Positions 18,267-26,673 of a stretch of DNA of 64,000 nucleotides are shown one piece after another. The notes beneath the pieces were generated by a model. The model saw only the letters and a list, made by a program, of their open reading frames with translations, did no database searches and was not told the DNA's origin. This stretch comes from Streptomyces sp. NBC_01707 (GTDB lineage: Bacteria; Actinomycetota; Actinomycetes; Streptomycetales; Streptomycetaceae): contig NZ_CP109190.1 of NCBI RefSeq assembly GCF_041438805.1, positions 8,494,001-8,558,000 of the forward strand, read 5' to 3'. Numbering within the stretch: position 1 is the first letter of the stretch; each line of letters starts with the position of its first letter. The position numbers and the translations under genes are program-made.

Positions 18267-19201
18267 CCTCCGCCGAAAACACAGGCCTGCTCCGCCCGCC
18301 CGCTCTCGGAGCAGGTGACCGGGTCGCCGTCACCGCCGCCTCGGGCGCGCCGCGCGCCGAGGACCTGGAGAAGGGCGTCGCGGCCCTGGAGAGTCTCGGT
18401 CTGATCGTCGACGTGCTGCCCTCGGCGCGCGCCGCCGGCGTCCCATTCGACTATCTCGCAGGCGACGACGCGACCCGCGCCGCCGACCTCACGACCGCTC
18501 TCACCGACCCCCGCTACCGTGCCGTCTTCATGGCCCGCGGCGGCTACGGCGCCCAACGCACCCTGGAGGGCGTCGACTTCGCCTCCCTGGGCACCCCCAC
18601 GCCACGTGTGCTGGTCGGCTACTCGGACGTCACCGCGCTCATCGAGGCGGTCTCGGTGCACCTGGGCTGGGTGTCACTGTTCGGCCCGATGCCCGTCTCG
18701 GACGACTTCTCCGCCGGTTCGTACGCCTTCGACTCCCTGGCCAGGACCCTTTTCACCCCGGCCGAGGCCACCCGGCTCTCCTTCCCCGCGGCCCGCACCC
18801 TGGTCGGTGGCACGGCCGAGGGCGTCACGCTCGGCGGCACCGCCAGCCTGCTCTGCTCCTCGCTCGCGACCCCCACCTCGCGCCCGGCACGCGGCGGCAT
18901 CCTCTTCCTGGAGGACGTCGACGAGGAGCCGTACCGGCTGGACCGCATCCTCACCCAGCTGCGCAGGTCCGGCTACCTCGACGGGGTCGCGGGCATCCTC
19001 TGCGGCACCTTCACCGGCTGCGGTGACCCGGCCGAGATCGACGCCCTGCTCATCGACCGGCTCGGTGACCTCGGGGCCCCCGTGCTGGCCGGCGCCGACA
19101 TCGGCCACGGTGTCCCGATGCAGACCTTCCCGGTCGGCGTACCGGCCCGCCTCGATGTCGACGGGGGCACGCTCACCTTCGACGGACCGGTGCTCGCCTG
19201 A
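18263..19201 (+). CDS. ldcA: LD-carboxypeptidase (S66 family, muramoyltetrapeptide carboxypeptidase)
   Basis: A 312-residue cytoplasmic serine peptidase that removes the terminal D-Ala from murein tetrapeptide. The family landmark ARGGYGAQR is near residue 91, the nucleophile is S121 in VGYSDVTAL, and the other triad members are E217 (ILFLEDVDEEPYRLDR) and H282 (ADIGHGVPMQTFP). No signal peptide, as expected for a recycling enzyme. It closes the operon (ATGA overlap with the M20 gene) and is the strongest marker that the imported peptides are peptidoglycan stem peptides. The D-Ala it releases would be a natural substrate for the D-to-L trio just upstream. Confidence 0.92.
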   Translation: MTSAENTGLLRPPALGAGDRVAVTAASGAPRAEDLEKGVAALESLGLIVDVLPSARAAGVPFDYLAGDDATRAADLTTALTDPRYRAVFMARGGYGAQRTLEGVDFASLGTPTPRVLVGYSDVTALIEAVSVHLGWVSLFGPMPVSDDFSAGSYAFDSLARTLFTPAEATRLSFPAARTLVGGTAEGVTLGGTASLLCSSLATPTSRPARGGILFLEDVDEEPYRLDRILTQLRRSGYLDGVAGILCGTFTGCGDPAEIDALLIDRLGDLGAPVLAGADIGHGVPMQTFPVGVPARLDVDGGTLTFDGPVLA

Positions 19202-19210
19202 CCGGACCGA

Positions 19211-19242
19211 CGGCCGGTCAGGCGCCCTTCGGGCGGTGGCCG
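19211..19242 (+). terminator. Probable terminator of the muropeptide operon
   Basis: Nested inverted repeats CGCCC/GGGCG (19223-19227 and 19231-19235, loop TTC) inside CGGCC/GGCCG (19211-19215 and 19238-19242), starting 10 bases after the LD-carboxypeptidase stop. Confidence 0.45.
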
Positions 19243-19371
19243 GGAACATCGGCCGGAGAAGTGCGGACGCGGCGGGGAGGAGTTCCCCGCCGCTTCTGCA
19301 TGTCCTGACCCGGGCTGATCATTCGCCGGCGACCGCTGCGACGGACGCGGTACGGACCGCCGCCTGTTCGG

Positions 19372-19422
19372 TTGAAGTTCTTCACTCTGAGGGGTTGTTT
19401 TCAATCTAGTGAAGCTCTTCAA
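19372..19422. promoter_or_regulatory. Two related palindromes upstream of the second XRE-cupin gene (candidate operators)
   Basis: TTGAAGTTCTTCACT (19372-19386) and AGTGAAGCTCTTCAA (19408-19422) each contain the palindrome TGAAG-N2-CTTCA, and the two 15-mers are reverse complements of each other except for the two central bases. Centres are 37 bp apart. They lie 106 bases before the regulator GTG in an AT-rich pocket of otherwise GC-rich DNA, as expected for an autoregulated promoter. The exact -10/-35 positions are not clear. Confidence 0.6.
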
Positions 19423-19527
19423 TATGACCAAGCCCGGGTCGCCGAGGCCGCACATGCTCCGCCGAAGCGCTCGTTGTTCACCGGCGAAGCTCCTTCCGTC
19501 CCCACGCCACTGAGGCAGGTCGAAGCT

Positions 19528-20136
19528 GTGAGTGACGCAAACTACGTACCCCAGGACGGTCAGCCGGATCTGGACGCGCTCGTCGCCACAGTGGGAATCC
19601 AGATCAAGGCATTGCGCAAGCAAGCCGGTTACACCCTCGACGACCTCAGCCGAGGATCCGGTGTGAGCACCGGCCTCATCAGTCAGATCGAACGGGGCAA
19701 GGGCAATCCGTCCTTCGCCACCCTGGTCCAGATCGCGCACGGGCTGGACATCCCCATCGGCAGGCTCTTCCACCTGACCGAACAGATCAGCCCCGTGGTG
19801 CGGCGTGCCGAACGGCGCACTCTCGACTTCCACGGCACCGATGGACTCGACGACGCCAGCTACGAGCTGCTCACCCCTACGCTGAACGGCGCGCTCGAGG
19901 TCCTCTGGGTCGAGACCCAGCCGGGGCATGACACCAGCAGCACGCCCTTCCGCCACAACGGCGAAGAGTTCGGAATCGTTCTCTCCGGCGTCAAGGACGT
20001 CTATCTCGACGGCGTCCGGCACCGGCTCGAGGCCGGTGACTCGATCACGTACTCGTCGAGTACGCCGCACTGGTACGCCAACCCCGGCGACGAGCCGTCG
20101 ACTTCCGTCTGGGTCATCACCCCGCCCAGCTGGTAG
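19528..20136 (+). CDS. XRE-family regulator with C-terminal cupin domain
   Basis: A 202-residue regulator. The helix-turn-helix spans about residues 25-80 (KQAGYTLDDLSRGSGVSTGL, then ISQIERGKGNPSFATLVQIA), and the cupin is near 120-195 (TPFRHNGEEFGIVLSGVKDV and EAGDSITYSSSTPHWYANPG). The GTG at 19528 is chosen because upstream in-frame codons are not protein-like and overlap the palindromes. It precedes the transporter/enzyme genes on the same strand by about 100 bases and is the likely local controller. The cupin ligand is probably an intermediate of the downstream pathway. Confidence 0.88.
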   Translation: MSDANYVPQDGQPDLDALVATVGIQIKALRKQAGYTLDDLSRGSGVSTGLISQIERGKGNPSFATLVQIAHGLDIPIGRLFHLTEQISPVVRRAERRTLDFHGTDGLDDASYELLTPTLNGALEVLWVETQPGHDTSSTPFRHNGEEFGIVLSGVKDVYLDGVRHRLEAGDSITYSSSTPHWYANPGDEPSTSVWVITPPSW

Positions 20137-20240
20137 GCGGCCTCCGCCGTACTCCCCTTCCTCAACGCCCCGGCCGTCGGCCCGGGCGCAGGTCCCGCAC
20201 GGCCTGAGCCGTGCGCCTTTCACCGCGAGGTGCCCCCGCT

Positions 20241-21557
20241 ATGGCATCGCTCCACGAAAGATCAGCTACCGCAGCCCGTAATCCCCTCTCCCAGCGGCGC
20301 GCACTGCTGGCGCTCGGCGGCGGCAATGCCGTCGAGTGGTACGACTGGATGGTCTACGGCCTGCTCGCGTCCTCCATAGGACCGCAGTTCTTCCCCGCCA
20401 CCGACGGCCTGTCGTCCACCATGTCCGCCCTGGCCGTCTTCGCGGTGGGGTTCGCCGCCCGGCCACTGGGCGCCATCGTGTTCGGCACGCTGGCCGACCG
20501 ACTGGGCAGGCGGCTGGTCATGCTGCTGTCCATCGGATCGATGGTCCTCACCACCACGGTCATCGCATTGCTGCCCTCCCACGCGGTCATCGGCGTGTGG
20601 GCAGGCGTGATCCTCCTCGCCTGCCGGATCCTGCAAGGGCTGTCCACCGGCATCGAGGCACCGCTCAACTCCGCCTACATCGTGGAGATGGCGCCGGAGG
20701 GCCGCACCGCCCGCTTCGGCAGCATCATCAGCATCTACGTCCAGGTCGGCATCGTCGCGGCGTCACTGGTCTGCTTCCTCACCAGCGAGGCCGTCGGCCC
20801 CGAGGTCATGGGTGACTGGGGCTGGCGCATCCCGTTCGTGATCGGCGCGCTGGGCGGCCTCTTCTTCCTCTGGCTGCGCCGCTCCCTGCCGGAGACCCTG
20901 CACAGCGCGGCCGACGCCGCGGACCCCGACACCGCCGGGAAGCCCCGGAGGACGGGGGAGGTGTGGGCAGAGGTCGCCCACCACAAGCTGGCGCTGCTCA
21001 CCGTCATCTTCGTCGTCGCAGCCGCCCAGGCGATCAACTACACCTGGACCACCGGTCTGCCCAACCTGGCCCGCTCCGCATACGCGGAGGACCCCAGCAC
21101 CGTGTTCGCGGTCACCACCCTGTCGGGCGTGGTCGTCGGCGCGCTCTACCCTCTGGTCGGCCGGCTCGCCGACCGGAAGCGTATCTCGCGGACGTTCATC
21201 GTCACCCGCCTCGCGGTCGTCCCACTGGTCTTCGTCGTCCTCGCCTACCAGGGCAAGGGGATGACCACCTTCGCGCTCGTGATGCTGGTGGGCGCCCCGG
21301 TACTCGCCTTCACGATGGGCCTCTACAACACGGTGTCCGCCACCTTGATGCCGGCGAGCTGTCGCGTCACCGGCGTCGGTCTCGGCTACGCGGTCGGCGT
21401 CGCCGGCTTCGGCGGCACCGCCCCGTACGTCCTGCTGTGGCTGCAGGACGCCGGCGCCGGATGGGCCTTCCCCGTCTATGTCGCCGTGCTCTGCCTGCTC
21501 AGCGTTCTGCTCTACATGCTCGCCTTCCGCCGCGGTTCCGTACGCGCCGGAAGCTGA
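20241..21557 (+). CDS. MFS transporter of the metabolite:H+ symporter type
   Basis: A 438-residue membrane protein with about 12 helices. NAVEWYDWMVYGLLASSIGP in helix 1 and the loop GTLADRLGRRLVMLL are hallmarks of the MHS (ShiA/ProP-like) subfamily, which imports organic acids, betaines or aromatic acids with protons. GAGGTG lies 8 bases before the ATG. The following enzymes include a CoA-transferase and a hydratase, so a carboxylic acid substrate is likely. The substrate cannot be named. Confidence 0.9.
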   Translation: MASLHERSATAARNPLSQRRALLALGGGNAVEWYDWMVYGLLASSIGPQFFPATDGLSSTMSALAVFAVGFAARPLGAIVFGTLADRLGRRLVMLLSIGSMVLTTTVIALLPSHAVIGVWAGVILLACRILQGLSTGIEAPLNSAYIVEMAPEGRTARFGSIISIYVQVGIVAASLVCFLTSEAVGPEVMGDWGWRIPFVIGALGGLFFLWLRRSLPETLHSAADAADPDTAGKPRRTGEVWAEVAHHKLALLTVIFVVAAAQAINYTWTTGLPNLARSAYAEDPSTVFAVTTLSGVVVGALYPLVGRLADRKRISRTFIVTRLAVVPLVFVVLAYQGKGMTTFALVMLVGAPVLAFTMGLYNTVSATLMPASCRVTGVGLGYAVGVAGFGGTAPYVLLWLQDAGAGWAFPVYVAVLCLLSVLLYMLAFRRGSVRAGS

Positions 21558-21570
21558 AAGGAGTCCCACC

Positions 21571-22962
21571 ATGTCCACAACAGCCGCGCCGTCCGGCGCA
21601 CTTGTCCACGGACAGTCCGTCACACTTGACGCCATCGAGGCGCCGGTCGTCCGGCGTTCCGACGTGGTCGTGGTCGGCGGAGGCCCCGCCGGTGTGAGCG
21701 CCGCGGTCTCCGCCGCCCGCAGCGGGGCGAGCGTGACACTGCTGGAGCGCTACTCGGCGCTCGGCGGACTCGCCTCCGGCGGCATGGTCCTCGTCCTGGA
21801 CGACATGATCAACGGCAACGAGATCACGGTCACCGGTATCGTCGACGAGTACGTCGAGCGGATGGCCAAGCTGGGACTCGCGGTCTACCCGCCGGCCGAG
21901 GAGCGCGTCTCCTCCCAGGAGATGTGGAACAAGTGGGGCCGCTGGGGGGCATTCGACTTCCACTCCCACACCAGCCCCAAGCCGATCTGCTACGCGGTCG
22001 CCTTCGACCCCGACGGCTGGAAGCGCGTGTCCAACGACCTCGTCCGCGAGAGCGGGGTCGACCTCCGGCTGCACAGCTGGTTCTCCCGGCCGATCGTCCA
22101 GGACGGGGCGGTCAAGGGTGTCGTCTGCGAGACCAAGTCCGGTCCGCAGGCGGTCATGGGCGATGTCGTCATCGACACCACGGGTGACATCGACGTGGCA
22201 TCCCGCGCCGGCGCCACGTACGACAAGGACAACTACCTCGTCACCCTGGTCTTCCGGCTCGGCGGCGTGGACACCGCGGCCGCGGAGCGCTTCGAGCAGG
22301 AGAACCCGCGGGAGGCCCGCGCGATCAACCGCAAGATCAAGCGGCTGCTCGGCGGCGCCTGGGAGCTGTGGTGGCTCAAGACGCCCGTACCCGGTGTGGT
22401 GTGGTGCAACGCGCCGCACATGACCGGATTCGACGGCACCGATCCGGAGTCGCTCACCGAGGCCGAGTTCGAGGCGCGGAGCCGTATCGGCAACGTGCTC
22501 GACCACATCAGGTCGGACCTGCCGGGCTTCGAGGGTGCGTATCTGCTCGATGTCGCCGAGCAGATGGGTGTCCGCCAGACCCGTCTGCTGCAGGGCGAGT
22601 ACGTCGTCACCAAGGACGACGTCACCTCCCGTCGCCACTTCGCCGACAGTGTCTCGCGCGGCCGTGACTACTACACGCCGTACCGCTCGCTTCTGCCGCG
22701 CGGCGTCGACCAGTTGCTGGTCGCCGGCCGTCACTACTCGGCCACTCCCGAGGCACAGCGCATCTCGCGCGAGATTCCGCCCTGCATGGCCATGGGCCAG
22801 GCCGCCGGTATCGCCGCGGCGACCGCGGTCGAGCAGGGCGTGCCGGTACGGGACGTCGACCCGGCCGTGATCCAGAGCCGGATGCGCGACCAGGGCGCCG
22901 ACCCGGGCGACGTCCCCGCCGAGAACGCCACCGTCGACGCGACCATGGAGGTCCGCGCATGA
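21571..22962 (+). CDS. FAD-dependent oxidoreductase (FAD_oxidored family)
   Basis: A 463-residue flavoprotein. The dinucleotide fold is near residues 31-50 (VVVGGGPAGVSAAVSAARSG), the adenine-binding Glu is in LLERYSALGG, and a second FAD contact is near GDVVIDTTGDIDVASRAGA. The C-terminal LLVAGRHYSATPEAQR and MAMGQAAGIAAATA match the PF12831-type family of putative dehydrogenases/FumA-like flavoproteins. Preceded by AAAGGAG. Overlaps the CoA-transferase gene by ATGA, so the two act in one pathway. The reaction is unknown. Confidence 0.88.
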   Translation: MSTTAAPSGALVHGQSVTLDAIEAPVVRRSDVVVVGGGPAGVSAAVSAARSGASVTLLERYSALGGLASGGMVLVLDDMINGNEITVTGIVDEYVERMAKLGLAVYPPAEERVSSQEMWNKWGRWGAFDFHSHTSPKPICYAVAFDPDGWKRVSNDLVRESGVDLRLHSWFSRPIVQDGAVKGVVCETKSGPQAVMGDVVIDTTGDIDVASRAGATYDKDNYLVTLVFRLGGVDTAAAERFEQENPREARAINRKIKRLLGGAWELWWLKTPVPGVVWCNAPHMTGFDGTDPESLTEAEFEARSRIGNVLDHIRSDLPGFEGAYLLDVAEQMGVRQTRLLQGEYVVTKDDVTSRRHFADSVSRGRDYYTPYRSLLPRGVDQLLVAGRHYSATPEAQRISREIPPCMAMGQAAGIAAATAVEQGVPVRDVDPAVIQSRMRDQGADPGDVPAENATVDATMEVRA

Positions 22963-24146
22963 GCACCGTACAGCCGCTGAGCGGCATCACCGTCGTCGAC
23001 TTCACCCAGGTCTTCATGGGCCCGTCGTGCACGCAGCTGCTCGGCGACTACGGCGCCGATGTGATCAAGGTGGAGCGGCCCGGTACGGGCGACATCGCCC
23101 GTACCTCGATCCCGGACCCGGCGGGCCTGGACAACCCCATCTTCCTGTCGATCAACCGCAACAAGCGGAGCATCAGCATCGACACCCGTACCGAGGAGGG
23201 ACTCGAGGCCGTCCAGGAACTGGTGCGCGGCGCCGACGTCGTGGTCAGCAACTTCCGGGCCGGTGTCATGGAGCGTCTCGGCCTCGGCTACGAGGCGCTT
23301 CGGGAGCTGAGCCCGCGGATCATCTGGGCATCCGGAACCGGCTTCGGCACCTCTGGGCCTTACGCGCACAAGGGCGGCCAGGACGCCATCGCCCAGGCGT
23401 ACAGCGGTGTGATGTGGCGCCGGGTCGCGGACGACGACCCCGTGACGCTCTACCCGACCACGCTGTGCGACTACACCACCGGCATGCACCTTCTCCAGGG
23501 CATCCTGCTCGCCCTGCTCCATCGCGACCGGACGGGCGAGGGGCAGAAGGTCGAGGTGTCGATGTACGACTCCATGCTCCACATGCAGATGCAGGAGGCG
23601 TGCCAGCAGCTCAACCGCGGATCCGAGATCAACTGGGCCGCCATGCCGCTCACCGCCGTGCTTCCCACCAGCGACGGTGCACTGATCATGGTCGGCGGCT
23701 TCAAGGCCGACCCGCTGCACCACATCAGCCGCGCCCTGGAGCTCGACGAGGACCTGGGCGAACGCGCCGAGTTCGACACCCTCGAGAAGCAGTTCGCCCA
23801 CAGGCCCGAGCTGCAGCGCATCTTCGCGGAGGCCGTCGCAGGCAGGTCCACCGGCTACTGGGTCAAGCGCCTGGAGGAGGAGGACATCCTCTGCGCCCCG
23901 GTGCGCAGTCTGGAGCAGACGCTGGACGACGAACAGACGGCGGTCAACAACATGATCGTCGAGATGGACCACCCCGTCGCGGGCCGTATCCGCGCGCTCA
24001 ACGCGCCGATCCACCTGTCCGAGGGCGCGGCCACCGTTCGCCGGGTGCCGCCCCGACTGGGCGAGCACGGCGAGGAGATCCTCGGCGAACTCGGCTACGA
24101 CATGCAGCAGATAGCCGTGCTGCGCGAGAAGGGCATCCTGCGATGA
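22959..24146 (+). CDS. Family III CoA-transferase (CaiB/BaiF)
   Basis: A 395-residue CoA-transferase. It has the N-terminal GITVVDFTQVFMGPSCTQLL, then VIKVERPGTGDIAR, a catalytic Asp segment YPTTLCDYTTGMHLL near residue 170, and the C-terminal block KGILR. These enzymes move CoA between carboxylic acids such as formyl-, succinyl- or carnitine-type donors. Coupled by ATGA overlaps to the flavoprotein before it and the hydratase after it. It presumably activates the imported acid as a CoA thioester. Confidence 0.92.
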   Translation: MSTVQPLSGITVVDFTQVFMGPSCTQLLGDYGADVIKVERPGTGDIARTSIPDPAGLDNPIFLSINRNKRSISIDTRTEEGLEAVQELVRGADVVVSNFRAGVMERLGLGYEALRELSPRIIWASGTGFGTSGPYAHKGGQDAIAQAYSGVMWRRVADDDPVTLYPTTLCDYTTGMHLLQGILLALLHRDRTGEGQKVEVSMYDSMLHMQMQEACQQLNRGSEINWAAMPLTAVLPTSDGALIMVGGFKADPLHHISRALELDEDLGERAEFDTLEKQFAHRPELQRIFAEAVAGRSTGYWVKRLEEEDILCAPVRSLEQTLDDEQTAVNNMIVEMDHPVAGRIRALNAPIHLSEGAATVRRVPPRLGEHGEEILGELGYDMQQIAVLREKGILR

Positions 24147-24940
24147 GTGACCCGTACACCGACGAGGTGCGTTACGAGCGCGACGGGCACGTCGCCCGGG
24201 TCACCATCAGCCGTCCCAAGGTGCTCAACGCCGTCGACGCGAAGACGCTGGCCCGGCTGAACGAGATCTGGGCCGAGATCGAGGCCGACCGGGAGGTCCG
24301 CGTCGTCGTGGTCACCGGCGACGGAGACCGGGCGTTCTGCGTGGGCGCCGACATGTCCGCCGACGCGGTCGACAAGACCGGCCTGCAGTACTGGGCCGAT
24401 CTCGACCCCAACGGCTTCGGCGGCCTGAGCCTTCGTACCAGCCTCGACGTCCCCGTCATCGCCCGGGTCAACGGCTACGCGCTCGGCGGCGGCATGGAGA
24501 TGGTGCTCGGCTGCGACATCGTCGTGGCCGCCGATAACGCCAGGTTCGGCCTCACCGAACCGCGCGTCGGCCGGATCCCGCTCGACGGCGGCGTCTTCCG
24601 GCTCGTCCGTAGGCTGCAGCACACTCAGGCCATGGGACTGCTGCTCACCGGCCGCAAGGTGCCCGCGGCCGAACTTCACCGCATGGGACTGGTCAACGAG
24701 GTCGTACCGGCCGAGGAGCTGGACCACGCCGTCGACCGCTGGGTCGCCGACATCCTCGCCTGTGCCCCCACCTCGCTGCGCGCCATCAAGCAGATGGTGC
24801 AGCGCACCGAGCACCTGTCGGCGCGGGAGGCCCACGCGATGCGGCTGCCGGCCCTCACCGAGGCGCTGGACAGCGAGGACGGCAAGGAGGGCGTGCTCGC
24901 CTTCCAGGAGAAGCGCGCGCCCGTCTGGCCGGGCCGGTAA
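24143..24940 (+). CDS. Enoyl-CoA hydratase/isomerase family protein
   Basis: A 265-residue crotonase-fold enzyme. The oxyanion-hole segments are GDRAFCVGADMSA (near residue 70) and NGYALGGGMEMVLGCDIVVA (near 112-131). The catalytic Glu region LTEPRVGRIPLDGGVFRL differs from the standard hydratase GxxPxxGG pattern but keeps the acidic residue. Directly coupled to the CoA-transferase, so its substrate is probably the acyl-CoA that enzyme makes. Hydratase, hydrolase or carbon-carbon lyase activity cannot be separated by eye. Confidence 0.92.
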   Translation: MSDPYTDEVRYERDGHVARVTISRPKVLNAVDAKTLARLNEIWAEIEADREVRVVVVTGDGDRAFCVGADMSADAVDKTGLQYWADLDPNGFGGLSLRTSLDVPVIARVNGYALGGGMEMVLGCDIVVAADNARFGLTEPRVGRIPLDGGVFRLVRRLQHTQAMGLLLTGRKVPAAELHRMGLVNEVVPAEELDHAVDRWVADILACAPTSLRAIKQMVQRTEHLSAREAHAMRLPALTEALDSEDGKEGVLAFQEKRAPVWPGR

Positions 24941-24953
24941 AGGAGAGCAACTC

Positions 24954-25859
24954 ATGGTCGACAATTTGTCATCCGGCGTGTGGGGAGTGGTCGCCACACC
25001 GTTCCTCGGCCCGTCCCTGGAGGTCGACGAGACCAGCCTGTCCCGGCTGGTGAAGCACTACGAGGGCATCGGCGCCACCGGTCTCACCGTGCTCGGCGTC
25101 TTCGGCGAGGCCGCCCGGCTGTCCGCCGACGAACGCCGCACGGTGCTCGAAGTGGTCGCCTCGTCCGTGGAACTGCCGCTCGTCGTCGGTGTCACCGGAC
25201 TCGCCACGGCACCGGTGATCGAGGAGGCCCGGCTGGTACGCGAGGTGGTCGGTGACCGCCTCGCCGGGCTCATGGTCCAGGTCAACTCCCCGGACCCGCG
25301 CGTCGTCGCCGCGCACCTGAACGCCGTGCACGAGGCCACGGGCGCCGGCATCGTCGTCCAGGACTATCCGGAGGCCAGCAAAGTCGCCGTCCGTACGGCC
25401 GACCTGGTCAGCGCCGTGCAGGCAGTCCCCTCGGCGGTCGGCGTGAAGGCCGAGGCACCGCCGACCCCGGCGGCCGTCGCGGTCCTGACCGCCCAGCTCG
25501 ACGTGCCCGTCTTCGGCGGCCTCGGCGGGCTCGGTCTGCTGGACGAGCTGGCGGCCGGGGCCGCCGGCGCGATGACCGGTTTCTCCTGCCCGGAGGGCCT
25601 GGTCGCCTGCGTCGACGCCTGGCGCGGCGGCGGTTACGACGCCGCCCGCGAGGCGTACCTGCCGTATCTGCCGCTGGTCAACTTCGAGGCCCAGGCGGGA
25701 ATCGGACTGGCTGTCCGCAAGGAGGCGATCCGGCGTCGCGGGCTGGTCATGGAGGCCGGCGTGCGCCCGCCGGCCGCTGCCATGCCGGAGTCGCTCGTCC
25801 CGCAACTGGAGCGGCACCTGGGGCCGGCCCTGGCCGCTCTGCGGAAGGGGGTGCGGTGA
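24954..25859 (+). CDS. Dihydrodipicolinate synthase / N-acetylneuraminate lyase family protein
   Basis: A 301-residue TIM-barrel class I aldolase or dehydratase. The Schiff-base lysine is K165 (AVGVKAEA) and the partner tyrosine Y138 (VVQDYPEA). The DHDPS GTTGE-like segment is replaced by GVFGEAARLS, so it is not a lysine-biosynthesis DapA. AAAGGAG precedes the ATG. Between a hydratase and an SDR/aldehyde dehydrogenase pair, a retro-aldol step giving an aldehyde for the dehydrogenase is the simplest guess. Confidence 0.88.
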   Translation: MVDNLSSGVWGVVATPFLGPSLEVDETSLSRLVKHYEGIGATGLTVLGVFGEAARLSADERRTVLEVVASSVELPLVVGVTGLATAPVIEEARLVREVVGDRLAGLMVQVNSPDPRVVAAHLNAVHEATGAGIVVQDYPEASKVAVRTADLVSAVQAVPSAVGVKAEAPPTPAAVAVLTAQLDVPVFGGLGGLGLLDELAAGAAGAMTGFSCPEGLVACVDAWRGGGYDAAREAYLPYLPLVNFEAQAGIGLAVRKEAIRRRGLVMEAGVRPPAAAMPESLVPQLERHLGPALAALRKGVR

Positions 25860-26638
25860 TGGATCTCGGAATACGTGGACGTACCGCTGTCGTCGCCGCC
25901 TCCACCGGTGGCCTCGGCCGCGCGGTGGCCGAGGCGCTCGCGGCCGAGGGGGCCGCCGTCGTCGTCGCCGGACGGCGCGGTGACCTGGCCGAGAAGATCG
26001 CCGCCGGGCTGCCCGAGGCCGTGGGTGTCCAGGCCGATCTCACGGCACCGGACGGGCCGCGTCAACTGATCGAGGCCGCACGCGCGGCGTACGGCGACCC
26101 GGACATCCTGGTGCTCAACGGCCCGGGCCCGAAGCCCGGCCGCGCCGTCGACCTCGACGGCGCGGGCACGGACCTCGGATCGGCCGTGGACTCGCTCCTG
26201 CTGGCCCAGCAACGTCTGGTGGCACAGGTGCTGCCCGGCATGCGGGAGCGTGCCTGGGGGCGGATCCTCGCCGTGGGCTCCAGCGGTGTCGCCGAGCCGC
26301 TGGCCGGCCTGGTGCTGTCCAACGCAGGCCGGGCCGCCCTCGCGGCCTACCTCAAGACCCTCGCCGCCGAGGTCGCCCGCGACGGAGTCACCGTCAACCT
26401 GCTGCTGCCGGGTCGGATCGCCACCGACCGGGTCGCGCAGCTCGACGCCGCGCGCGCCGAGCGGGAGCAGCGACCGGTCGCCGATGTCGCGGCCGACTCC
26501 CGGGCCGCGATCCCCGCCGGGCGGTACGGCACCCCGGAGGAGTTCGCGGCGGCGGCGGCCTTCCTCTGCAGTGCGCCCGCCTCGTACGTCACCGGAACGG
26601 CGCTCCGGTGCGACGGCGGCCTCGTCCGCAGCCTGTGA
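25859..26638 (+). CDS. SDR family oxidoreductase lacking the usual YxxxK pair
   Basis: A 259-residue Rossmann-fold protein with a degenerate cofactor motif ASTGGLGRAVAEA (residues 14-26), NAG-like VLNGPGPKPG near 86 and LLPGRIATDRV near 181. Where the catalytic Tyr and Lys should fall, 13 and 17 residues after the Ser of VGSSG, the protein reads LSNAGRAA, so both are absent. This LSNxxR form is seen in a known SDR subgroup. Its chemistry is doubtful; it may bind NAD(P) without standard alcohol dehydrogenase activity. The ATG overlaps the aldolase stop by one base; a GTG at 25856 is an alternative. Confidence 0.85.
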   Translation: MDLGIRGRTAVVAASTGGLGRAVAEALAAEGAAVVVAGRRGDLAEKIAAGLPEAVGVQADLTAPDGPRQLIEAARAAYGDPDILVLNGPGPKPGRAVDLDGAGTDLGSAVDSLLLAQQRLVAQVLPGMRERAWGRILAVGSSGVAEPLAGLVLSNAGRAALAAYLKTLAAEVARDGVTVNLLLPGRIATDRVAQLDAARAEREQRPVADVAADSRAAIPAGRYGTPEEFAAAAAFLCSAPASYVTGTALRCDGGLVRSL

Positions 26639-26673
26639 CCGGCCGGAATCCACCCGATGAAGGACCACAATTC

